Assembly (NCBI GenBank): GCA_030698645.1
Contig: JAUYMV010000291.1
Span: 1 to 5,468 of the forward strand
DNA from: Mesorhizobium sp.
GTDB taxonomy: Bacteria; Pseudomonadota; Alphaproteobacteria; Rhizobiales; Rhizobiaceae
Length of the DNA stretch: 5,468 bases
Direction of reading: 5' to 3'
The position numbers were made by a program, and so were the translations under genes. Below the pieces are notes generated by a model, which was not told where the DNA came from, did no database searches, and saw only the letters and a list, made by a program, of their open reading frames with translations. Position 1 is the stretch's first letter. Every line of letters starts with the position of its first letter. Below are positions 1-5,468 of this stretch, piece by piece.

Positions 1-470
1 ACATGCACGTACGGCTTCAGCCCGCCGGTCTCGTCCTCGTCGACGAAGCGCATCGGATGCTCCGCCCCGGCCTCCACGACGTCGCCGACATTGGTCCGGA
101 ACGTGATGACCTGCGCATCGCCCTTGCCCGTCACGTCCATCTCGACGGCGACGAAAGGCGCGTCGACGACCCGAATGCCGACCTTCTCGACCGGCGTCAC
201 CAGATAGGTCCGGCCGTCGGCATCCTTGCGCAGGACTGTGGAAAACAATTGCACGAGCGGCAGACGGCCGATCGGCGTGCCGAGATAGAACCAGGTGCCG
301 TCGGCCCTGATTTCCATGTCGAGGTCGCCGCAGAACTCCGGATTCCAGCGATCCACGGGTGCTGCGCCCTTGCCCGCGCGGGAGGCCCGTGAAATCAGCG
401 CCGCCAGACCGGCGCTGTCGCCGGCCGTGGTGAGTGCGCGGCCCGGGCCCTGTTTGATCGTGTCATCCAT
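1..470 (-). CDS. DUF1285 domain-containing protein (partial, 3' end beyond window)
   Basis: The minus strand reads an open frame from ATG at 470-468 to the window edge, giving 156 residues without a stop. The product has the look of the DUF1285 family: after a variable N-terminus (about residues 1-38) come P38-V-D-R-W-N-P, G48-D-L-D-M-E-I, D57-G-T-W-F-Y-L-G-T-P-I, then L72-V-x-L-F-S-x-V-L-R and Y89-L-V-T-P-V-E-K. There is no signal peptide or membrane segment, so it is probably cytosolic. The family has no established biochemical function that I can state. The start is uncertain: an in-frame GTG lies two codons upstream (476-474) and the frame stays open further upstream, but there is no in-frame ATG there and no good Shine-Dalgarno for either start. 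The gene is divergent from the MoxR operon. In related genomes it often sits beside a NUDIX hydrolase and a CCA-adding enzyme, which would lie outside this window (from memory, not visible here). Confidence 0.85.
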   Translation of the reverse strand, partial: MDDTIKQGPGRALTTAGDSAGLAALISRASRAGKGAAPVDRWNPEFCGDLDMEIRADGTWFYLGTPIGRLPLVQLFSTVLRKDADGRTYLVTPVEKVGIRVVDAPFVAVEMDVTGKGDAQVITFRTNVGDVVEAGAEHPMRFVDEDETGGLKPYVH

Positions 471-498
471 GGTCACGAAATAGTCACTGTTGTTCCGC

Positions 499-526
499 TT
501 GTCAGCCGGGGTCAGTGATTTAAGTT
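499..526 (+). promoter_or_regulatory. Weak candidate promoter for the moxR-like operon
   Basis: TTGTCA at 499-504 matches five of six bases of the housekeeping -35 consensus TTGACA. It is followed after 16 bases by TAAGTT at 521-526, which matches only three of six -10 bases but lies in the least GC-rich stretch of the intergenic region. Transcription from it would start near 533-536 and give a leader of about 90 bases that includes the inverted repeat at 582-602. Alphaproteobacterial -10 elements are often poorly conserved, so this is possible but weakly supported. Confidence 0.25.
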
Positions 527-569
527 CAGTGTGCAGCGCAGCGAGACATGCGTGAGTCGCCGGACCTGA

Positions 570-598
570 TTGTTACAGTCGGCCCTTGCAGCGACCAA
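570..598 (-). promoter_or_regulatory. Very weak candidate promoter for the DUF1285 gene
   Basis: On the minus strand, TTGGTC (598-593) is followed after 17 bases by TAACAA (575-570). Each hexamer matches only three of six consensus bases, though the spacing is ideal. It would give the DUF1285 transcript a leader of roughly 95 bases. The -35 element overlaps the right half of the inverted repeat at 582-602. Recorded as the best minus-strand candidate I found, not as a firm call. Confidence 0.15.
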
Positions 599-602
599 GG
601 GC
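582..602. repeat. 7-bp perfect inverted repeat with 7-base spacer, upstream of moxR-like start
   Basis: GCCCTTG (582-588) and CAAGGGC (596-602) are perfect reverse complements separated by seven bases (589-595). The right arm ends nine bases before the AGAGGA ribosome binding site and 23 bases before the ATG. It could be a dyad operator for a dimeric regulator or a short hairpin in the mRNA leader. There is no following T-run, so it is not an intrinsic terminator on the plus strand. Confidence 0.45.
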
Positions 603-610
603 TCTCCGCC

Positions 611-616
611 AGAGGA
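611..616 (+). promoter_or_regulatory. Ribosome binding site of the moxR-like gene
   Basis: AGAGGA lies nine bases upstream of the ATG at 626. This fixes that ATG as the start in preference to the internal ATG at 635 (codon 4). Confidence 0.7.
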
Positions 617-625
617 TGAAGCCGC

Positions 626-1633
626 ATGAGCGTGATGATCCGGGAAAGCGCAATCAGCGAAAAGGACATGATCGCCGAAGCCGAAAAGGCGCTGCACGAC
701 ATTTCGCGGGTACGCGAAGGCGTCGGGCGGGTCATCTTCGGCCAGGAAAGCGTCGTCGAACGCACGCTGGTGGCGCTGCTCGCCGGCGGCCATGCGCTCC
801 TTGTCGGCGTGCCCGGCCTCGCCAAGACCAAGCTGGTCGAGACGCTCGGCGTCGTGCTCGGCCTCGACGCCCGCCGCATCCAGTTTACGCCGGATCTGAT
901 GCCGTCCGACATTCTGGGCTCCGAGGTGATGGAGCAGGACGATCATGGCAAGCGCTCGTTCCGCTTCCTGCCCGGTCCGATCTTCGCGCAATTGCTGATG
1001 GCCGACGAAATCAACCGCGCCAGTCCGCGCACGCAGTCCGCGCTTCTGCAGGCCATGCAGGAATACCACGTCACGGTTGCGGGCGCCCGCCATGACCTGC
1101 CCGCCCCGTTCCATGTGCTCGCCACCCAGAACCCGCTCGAGCAGGAAGGCACCTATCCCCTGCCCGAGGCGCAGCTCGACCGCTTCCTGATGCAGGTCGA
1201 TATTCTCTATCCCGAGCTCGAAGCCGAGCGCCGCATCCTACTGGAAACTACCGGCACCGACGAGGCCAAGGCCCAGAACGTGCTGACCGCCGAGCGGCTG
1301 CGCGCCATCCAGGTGCTGATCCGCCGCATGCCGGTGCCCGAAAGCGTCGTCGAGGCGATCCTGACCCTGGTGCGCTCGGCGCGTCCGGGCAGCGGCCACG
1401 CCGATACCGACCGCCATGTCGCCTGGGGTCCCGGACCGCGCGCCAGCCAGGCCTTGACGCTGTGTGCCCGTGCGCGCGCGCTGTTCGACGGGCGCCTCGC
1501 GCCCTCGATCGACGACGTGCATGCGCTCGCCGAGCCGGTGCTCCAGCACCGCATGGCGCTGACCTTCGCCGCGCGCGCCGAGGGCATGCATGTGCGCGAC
1601 GTTATTGCGCGGCTGGTGAAAGCCGCCGGCTGA
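626..1633 (+). CDS. MoxR-family AAA+ ATPase
   Basis: This 335-residue protein is a typical full-length MoxR AAA+ ATPase. Such proteins use ATP hydrolysis in a ring-shaped oligomer to remodel or activate partner proteins, usually ones carrying a vWA domain. Visible motifs are Walker A G61-V-P-G-L-A-K-T68, Walker B L123-L-M-A-D-E-I-N130 with catalytic D127-E128, the R131-A-S-P-R-T-Q segment after it, sensor 1 A166-T-Q-N-P170, the E181-A-Q-L-D-R-F box with R186, and a sensor 2-like G268-P-G-P-R272 in the C-terminal lid domain (family members often show GASPR here). All nucleotide-handling residues look intact. There is no membrane segment, so it is cytosolic. It is the first gene of the operon and is followed 57 bases later by a DUF58 gene, the classic MoxR partner. 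I leave the symbol empty because moxR as a name implies methanol dehydrogenase maturation, for which nothing here speaks. Confidence 0.96.
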   Translation: MSVMIRESAISEKDMIAEAEKALHDISRVREGVGRVIFGQESVVERTLVALLAGGHALLVGVPGLAKTKLVETLGVVLGLDARRIQFTPDLMPSDILGSEVMEQDDHGKRSFRFLPGPIFAQLLMADEINRASPRTQSALLQAMQEYHVTVAGARHDLPAPFHVLATQNPLEQEGTYPLPEAQLDRFLMQVDILYPELEAERRILLETTGTDEAKAQNVLTAERLRAIQVLIRRMPVPESVVEAILTLVRSARPGSGHADTDRHVAWGPGPRASQALTLCARARALFDGRLAPSIDDVHALAEPVLQHRMALTFAARAEGMHVRDVIARLVKAAG

Positions 1634-1676
1634 TGGATAGCCCGCACCTGGTTGTCGATCAGGCGGCGCAGCCTTC

Positions 1677-1681
1677 AGGGA
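1677..1681 (+). promoter_or_regulatory. Ribosome binding site of the DUF58 gene
   Basis: AGGGA ends nine bases before the ATG at 1691. It supports that ATG over the in-frame TTG at 1652, which would add 13 residues that do not resemble the family. Confidence 0.6.
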
Positions 1682-1690
1682 GTGCGAGAC

Positions 1691-2608
1691 ATGCCGCTTA
1701 GCGTCGGCGAGGTCCAGGCACCGGTCGTCACGCGCGATGCGCTGGCGCGGGCGCGTCTGCGGGCCTCGCTGGTTCCCGACCTGCTGGTCGAGGCGCGCCG
1801 CGTCGTCAACACCGTCATCGCCGGCTGGCACGGCCGCCGCAAGCGCGGCATCGGCGAGAATTTCTGGCAGTTCCGTCCCTATGTCGAAGGCGATTCCTCG
1901 CGCATCGACTGGCGCCGTTCGGCGCGCGACGAGCATACCTACGTGAAGGACAGCGAATGGGAGGCCGCCCACACGGTCTGGCTGTGGGCCGATCCGTCGC
2001 CGTCCATGCTCTACAAGTCGGGCACGGCTCAGGTCTCCAAGGAATCGCGCGCGCTGGTGCTCGTCCTCGCGCTGGCCGAGCTTCTGTCGCGCAGCGGGGA
2101 GCGCATCGCTTGGCCTGGGCTGACCGATCCGTTTTCGGCGCGCAACGGCGCCGAGCGCCTCGCCGCGCAGCTGATGCACGCGCCGACCCTGCCGCAGCGT
2201 CCTGACGTCAGCGCCATCCGGCGCTTCTCCGACATCGTGATAGCCGGCGATTTCCTCGATCCGGTCGAGGAAACCATGGAGTGGCTCGACACGCTCGCCC
2301 GCCATGGCGTGCGCGCCCACCTGATCGAAGTCGCGGATCCGGCCGAGGAAACCTTCCCCTATTCCGGCCGCACCGAATTCCGCGATCCCGAAACCGGCGA
2401 AAAGCTGACCGCCGGCCGCGCCGAGACGGTGGCCGACGACTATCGCCGCGTCTACCGCGCCCGCCGCGAGGAACTGTCGTCCTGGGCCAAGCGCCTCGGC
2501 TGGAGCTTCACCGTCAACCACACCGATCGCCTCGCCTCCGAGGCGCTGGTGCGCGTGCATGCTGCGATGACCGCCAATGGCGGCTATGCCTCCGGAGGCC
2601 GCACGTGA
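1691..2608 (+). CDS. DUF58 domain-containing protein (vWA-like MoxR partner)
   Basis: The product has 305 residues. The DUF58 signature is clear: G53-I-G-E-N-F-W-Q-F-R-P-Y64, then E66-G-D and R71-I-D-W-R-R-S-A-R79. The C-terminal part has a vWA-like layout: a hydrophobic strand V96-W-L-W-A followed by D101-P-S-P-S105, an intact DxSxS metal-ion-dependent adhesion (MIDAS) motif, and a later strand D181-I-V-I-A-G-D-F-L-D. Known DUF58 proteins are regularly encoded next to MoxR ATPases and are thought to be their partners; the substrate here is unknown. I see no signal peptide or membrane segment, so it should be cytosolic, unlike the longer DUF58 proteins that carry N-terminal membrane helices. 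It contains no cysteine. Its stop codon overlaps the start of the next gene by four bases (GTGA), which suggests translational coupling. Confidence 0.94.
   Translation: MPLSVGEVQAPVVTRDALARARLRASLVPDLLVEARRVVNTVIAGWHGRRKRGIGENFWQFRPYVEGDSSRIDWRRSARDEHTYVKDSEWEAAHTVWLWADPSPSMLYKSGTAQVSKESRALVLVLALAELLSRSGERIAWPGLTDPFSARNGAERLAAQLMHAPTLPQRPDVSAIRRFSDIVIAGDFLDPVEETMEWLDTLARHGVRAHLIEVADPAEETFPYSGRTEFRDPETGEKLTAGRAETVADDYRRVYRARREELSSWAKRLGWSFTVNHTDRLASEALVRVHAAMTANGGYASGGRT
2594..2598 (+). promoter_or_regulatory. Strong ribosome binding site inside the DUF58 gene, for the BatA/DUF4159 gene
   Basis: GGAGG lies six bases upstream of the GTG at 2605, within the last codons of the DUF58 gene. It is the strongest Shine-Dalgarno in the window and decides the GTG start of the downstream gene, whose frame stays open far upstream. 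Confidence 0.75.
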
Positions 2609-5433
2609 GCTGGCTGCCGCTCTCCTTCGGATTTCCCGCCGTTCTTGTCGGCCTGCTGGCGCTGCCGATCATCTGGTGGCTGCTGCGCCTGACGCCGCCC
2701 AAGCCCAGGAGCGAGCTGTTTCCGCCGCTCAAGATCCTCGCCCGCGTTCTGCGCAAGGAGGAGACGCCGCACCAGAGCCCTTGGTGGCTGACGTTGCTCC
2801 GGCTCCTGATGGCCGCCCTGATCGTGTTCGCCCTGGCCGAGCCGGTGTTCAATCCGCGCGAGCGCGTCGAAGCCGGCGGCGGCGCTCTGGCGCTCGTCGT
2901 CGACAATGGCTGGGCCAGCGCGTCGGACTGGCCCTTGCGCGTCGCCACGGCCGAACGCCTCATCGCCGACGCGAACGCGTCCGGCACCCCGGTGGTGCTC
3001 GCCTTCACGGCCGAGCCTGCCAGCGTAGAGATAGGCCCCTTCGAGGCGCGGGCCGCGCTCGACCGTCTGCGAGCCGCGAAGCCGCGCCCCGTTCCGGTCG
3101 ACCGGCCGGGCGCCTATGCCCGCGTCGCGACCGCGCTCGAAGGCGCGGCGAACGCGACGATCGCCGTTCTCTCCGACGGCCTCGCCGCCGACGGCGATCG
3201 GACCGCTTTCGAAACATTGCTTGCCGGCACCACCGCGCGCCTCGTCTGGGCTGTTCCCGACTGGCTCGCCGTCGCCGGCCTGACGGCGGTCGAGAATACG
3301 CCCACCGCCTTCACCATCAGCGCCGTCCGCCCGTCCTCCGATGTCGCCCCGCGCCAGCTCACCGCCGGCGCCTTCGACGATCGCGGCCGGCGCATCGCCG
3401 ATGCCCAGCTCTCCTTCGGCCCCGGCGAGATGACGGCCACAGCCGACGTCAACGTGCCGTTCGAATTGCGCAACGATTTCGCCTCGGTCGCCATCGACGG
3501 CGAGGCCCAGGCCGGCGCCGTGCGCGTTCTCGACGAGAATTCCAAGCGCCGCCGTATCGGCCTGCTGTCGCAATCCGAGGCCGATCAGGCGCAGCCGTTG
3601 CTCTCGCCGCTCTACTACATCCGCCGCGCGCTCGAGCCCTATGCCGATCTGGTCGAACCCGCGACGCCGGACCTCGCCGCCGCCATTCCGGAGCTGCTCG
3701 CCCAGAAGCCGGCGATGATCGTCATGGCCGACATCGGCACCCTGCCGGACACCGCCCACCAACAGCTCGTCGAATGGATCGACGAAGGCGGTACGCTGGT
3801 GCGCTTTGCCGGCTCCAGGCTCGCCGCTGCTGGCGCCGACGACGAACTGCTTCCCGTGCGGCTGCGCCTCGGCGAGCGCGCGCTGGGTGGCGCACTGTCC
3901 TGGACCGAGCCGCAGCCGGTGACCGATTTCCCCGACACCGGCCCCTTCGCCGGCCTCACGCCGCCGCGCGAGGTCTCGGTGTCCCGGCAGGTCCTGGCGG
4001 AGCCCAGCCCGGACATCGTCGAGCACACCTGGGCCGGTCTTGCCGACGGCACACCGCTGGTCACCGGCGCGACCCGCGGCAAGGGCACACTCGTGCTATT
4101 CCACGTCACTCCGGAGGCGACCTGGTCCAACCTGCCGATTTCCGGCTCGTTCGTCGAGATGCTGCGCCGCATCGTGCAGCTCTCGCGCAACCAGGGCCGG
4201 CTCGACGCCGCCGCCGGCGGACCGGCCGGCGCCCTGCCGCCCTACCGCATCATTGGCGCCGACGGCGGTATCACCACGCCGGGCCCGGAAGCCCGCCCGC
4301 TCGAGGCCGGCATCGCCGTGCCCGCCATCACCGTCGAGCATCCGCCCGGCCTTTATGGCTCCGAGGAAGGCGTCGTCGCGCTCAACCTGCTTGCCGCCGA
4401 CGCCGTGCTCGAGCCGCTCGCCCGGCCGCGGACGTCATTGCCGACCACGACGCTCAGCTATGCGCTCGACGAATCGCGCGACCTCAAGGGTCCGCTGGTC
4501 GCCGCCGCGCTGGCGCTGATGGTGCTCGACACGCTCGCGGTATTCTGGATGGGCGGGCTCTTCGCGCGCCGCCCGAGGCCTGCCATGCGTGCCGCCACCG
4601 CCGGCGCGGCGGCCCTGCTCGCGATTGCGCTCTCCCTGTCCTTCGTCGGCGATGGCCGCGCGTCCGACGCCAGGCCCGGCGACGCCGAGGCGATCGCCGC
4701 CATCAGCCGGACCCGCGTCGCCTATGTGCTGACCGGCGATCCCGGCATCGATGCGGTGACCCGCGCCGGCATCGAGGGCCTGCGCCGCTTCCTTGTCGAC
4801 AAGACCGCGCTCGAACCCGGCGAACCCGCAGGCGTCGATATCGCGGTCGACGAACTGTCCTTCTACCCGCTGATCTACTGGCCGATCGATCCGGAATCGG
4901 CCATGCCGACCGAGGCGGTGATTGCCCGCGTCGACGCCTATATGCAGCAGGGCGGCACGGTGCTCTTCGACACGCGCGACCAGTTCTCGACGGGCCTCGA
5001 TTTTTCCGGCTCCGCCAGCCCGGCGACGCAGCGCCTGCGCGACATCCTGGGCGACCTCAACGTGCCGGCGCTGGAACCCGTCCCCGACGACCATGTGCTG
5101 ACCAAGTCCTTCTTCATCATGCAGGATTTCCCCGGCCGCTTCACCGGCAGCCCGCTCTGGGTCGAGGCGTCCGCCCCCAGCCAGGACGGCGACGACCGCC
5201 CGGTGCGCACCGGCGACGGCGTGTCGCCGATCATCATCACGGCGAACGATCTGGCCGGCGCCTGGGCGATCGACCAGAGCGGCGACCCCCTGCTGCCGAC
5301 CGTGCCGAACGACCCGATGCAGCGCGTCTATGCGATGCGCGGTGGCGTCAACATCATGATGTATATGCTGACCGGCAACTACAAATCCGACCAGGTGCAC
5401 GTGCCGGTCCTGCTCGAACGGCTGGGGCAGTGA
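2605..5433 (+). CDS. BatA-like membrane protein with C-terminal DUF4159 domain
   Basis: This 942-residue protein starts at GTG 2605. Domains in order: a BatA-type (aerotolerance regulator) N-terminal module with membrane segments at about 8-28 and 60-80; a vWA-like region from about 95 to 200 with strand L97-V-V-D-N-G-W-A-S where DxSxS is expected, and V188-L-S-D-G; an undefined beta-rich region; a Rossmann/glutamine amidotransferase-like region at about 316-410 with G395-G-T-L-V; a stretch with W507-S-N-L-P-I-S-G-S-F-V, which I recall from BatA-family proteins; membrane segments at about 631-653 and 663-682; and DUF4159 from about 703 to the end (L751-S-F-Y-P-L-I-Y-W-P-I, G783-G-T-V-L-F-D-T-R-D, G914-V-N-I-M-M-Y-M-L-T-G-N-Y). 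Loops 28-59 and 654-662 are rich in Arg/Lys and so probably cytosolic, placing both large domains in the periplasm. The MIDAS is degenerate and there is no cysteine anywhere. Function unknown; probably the membrane effector of the MoxR-DUF58 pair. Confidence 0.92.
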   Translation: MSWLPLSFGFPAVLVGLLALPIIWWLLRLTPPKPRSELFPPLKILARVLRKEETPHQSPWWLTLLRLLMAALIVFALAEPVFNPRERVEAGGGALALVVDNGWASASDWPLRVATAERLIADANASGTPVVLAFTAEPASVEIGPFEARAALDRLRAAKPRPVPVDRPGAYARVATALEGAANATIAVLSDGLAADGDRTAFETLLAGTTARLVWAVPDWLAVAGLTAVENTPTAFTISAVRPSSDVAPRQLTAGAFDDRGRRIADAQLSFGPGEMTATADVNVPFELRNDFASVAIDGEAQAGAVRVLDENSKRRRIGLLSQSEADQAQPLLSPLYYIRRALEPYADLVEPATPDLAAAIPELLAQKPAMIVMADIGTLPDTAHQQLVEWIDEGGTLVRFAGSRLAAAGADDELLPVRLRLGERALGGALSWTEPQPVTDFPDTGPFAGLTPPREVSVSRQVLAEPSPDIVEHTWAGLADGTPLVTGATRGKGTLVLFHVTPEATWSNLPISGSFVEMLRRIVQLSRNQGRLDAAAGGPAGALPPYRIIGADGGITTPGPEARPLEAGIAVPAITVEHPPGLYGSEEGVVALNLLAADAVLEPLARPRTSLPTTTLSYALDESRDLKGPLVAAALALMVLDTLAVFWMGGLFARRPRPAMRAATAGAAALLAIALSLSFVGDGRASDARPGDAEAIAAISRTRVAYVLTGDPGIDAVTRAGIEGLRRFLVDKTALEPGEPAGVDIAVDELSFYPLIYWPIDPESAMPTEAVIARVDAYMQQGGTVLFDTRDQFSTGLDFSGSASPATQRLRDILGDLNVPALEPVPDDHVLTKSFFIMQDFPGRFTGSPLWVEASAPSQDGDDRPVRTGDGVSPIIITANDLAGAWAIDQSGDPLLPTVPNDPMQRVYAMRGGVNIMMYMLTGNYKSDQVHVPVLLERLGQ
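5424..5427 (+). promoter_or_regulatory. Weak ribosome binding site for the fourth operon gene
   Basis: GGGG lies seven bases upstream of the ATG at 5435, inside the last codons of the previous gene. It is only a partial match, and translation may rely on coupling to the stop codon at 5431-5433. Confidence 0.4.
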
Positions 5434-5434
5434 C

Positions 5435-5468
5435 ATGAACCTGTCGATCGGTTTCGAACCGCTGCTGT
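5435..5468 (+). CDS. Start of a fourth operon gene (partial, 3' end beyond window)
   Basis: An ATG one base after the preceding stop codon opens a frame reading M-N-L-S-I-G-F-E-P-L-L to the window edge. Eleven residues are too few to identify by sequence. From memory of similar clusters, the gene after a DUF4159 protein is usually a membrane protein of about 700 residues with a glutamine amidotransferase- or vWA-like domain, and the hydrophobic start would fit that. The one-base spacing supports the same transcript. Confidence 0.6.
   Translation, partial: MNLSIGFEPLL

Larger units (their letters stand above)
471..625. other. Divergent intergenic region between the DUF1285 gene and moxR-like gene
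   Basis: These 155 bases separate two divergently transcribed genes and must hold the start signals of both, unless the operon promoter overlaps the DUF1285 coding region. The region is visibly less GC-rich than its flanks around 515-530. It contains a 7-bp inverted repeat (582-588/596-602), a more widely spaced 6-bp inverted repeat (484-489/513-518), and a repeated TCAGTG hexamer at 512-517 and 526-531. I see no tRNA, small ORF with a convincing ribosome binding site, or terminator here. Confidence 0.6.

Noticed and set aside
3..392. A 129-codon plus-strand open frame opposite the DUF1285 gene
   Set aside because: The minus-strand translation matches DUF1285 motifs; the plus-strand frame has none.
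512..1114. A minus-strand open frame running from inside the moxR-like gene into the intergenic region
   Set aside because: It overlaps the Walker A and Walker B coding region of a clear AAA+ gene and has no domain of its own.
1634..1690. The 57-base gap between the moxR-like and DUF58 genes as a possible terminator or promoter
   Set aside because: I found no stem-loop with a T-run and no good promoter hexamers, only the DUF58 ribosome binding site near its end.
1238..2560. A 440-codon minus-strand open frame antisense to the moxR and DUF58 genes
   Set aside because: It mirrors the codon bias of two well-supported plus-strand genes and shows no family motif or convincing ribosome binding site.
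2281..2604. An upstream in-frame ATG that would extend the DUF4159 protein by 108 residues
   Set aside because: The extension lies inside the DUF58 gene in another frame, reads as Arg/Pro-rich noise, and would bury the BatA N-terminal membrane segment. The GTG at 2605 has a strong Shine-Dalgarno.
2584..4026. A 480-codon minus-strand open frame antisense to the DUF4159 gene
   Set aside because: Low-complexity Gly/Arg/Ala/Asp-rich composition; a shadow of the real gene.
4435..5436. A 333-codon minus-strand open frame antisense to the 3' end of the DUF4159 gene
   Set aside because: No recognisable domain, biased composition, and fully covered by a strongly supported DUF4159 domain on the plus strand.
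2577..5438. A 2.86-kb open frame on the plus strand overlapping the DUF4159 gene in another frame
   Set aside because: The translation is dominated by Arg, Ala, Pro and Gly with no recognisable domain, typical of a shifted frame in GC-rich DNA where stop codons are rare. The overlapping frame encodes a coherent BatA/DUF4159 protein.

Overview
The window looks like chromosomal DNA of a GC-rich alphaproteobacterium, most likely of the Hyphomicrobiales (Rhizobiales). The base composition is high-GC with strong third-position G/C bias. The gene set (a DUF1285 gene divergent from a MoxR / DUF58 / DUF4159 cluster) is one I associate with that order. I cannot name the genus from the sequence.

Layout: positions 1-470 hold the 5' part of a DUF1285 gene on the minus strand, cut off by the window edge. 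A 155-base divergent intergenic region (471-625) follows. It carries weak promoter-like motifs and a clean 7-bp inverted repeat just upstream of the next ribosome binding site. From 626 to the end runs one tightly packed plus-strand operon: a MoxR-family AAA+ ATPase (626-1633), a cytosolic DUF58 protein with an intact MIDAS motif (1691-2608), a 942-residue membrane-anchored BatA-like/DUF4159 protein (2605-5433), and the first 11 codons of a fourth gene (from 5435), probably another large membrane protein of the same cluster. Spacing is 57 bp, then a 4-bp overlap, then a 1-bp gap.

How the genes may work together: in better studied MoxR systems the AAA+ ATPase acts as a chaperone-like remodeller together with a von Willebrand factor A (vWA) partner. 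Here the DUF58 protein keeps the metal-binding DxSxS motif and is the likely direct MoxR partner at the cytosolic face. The large protein appears to put its domains in the periplasm behind four membrane segments, and its vWA-like domain has lost the MIDAS residues. The physiological job of this cluster is not known to me; envelope maintenance or protein-complex assembly is an inference only. No mobile elements, RNA genes, CRISPR arrays or terminators were found.
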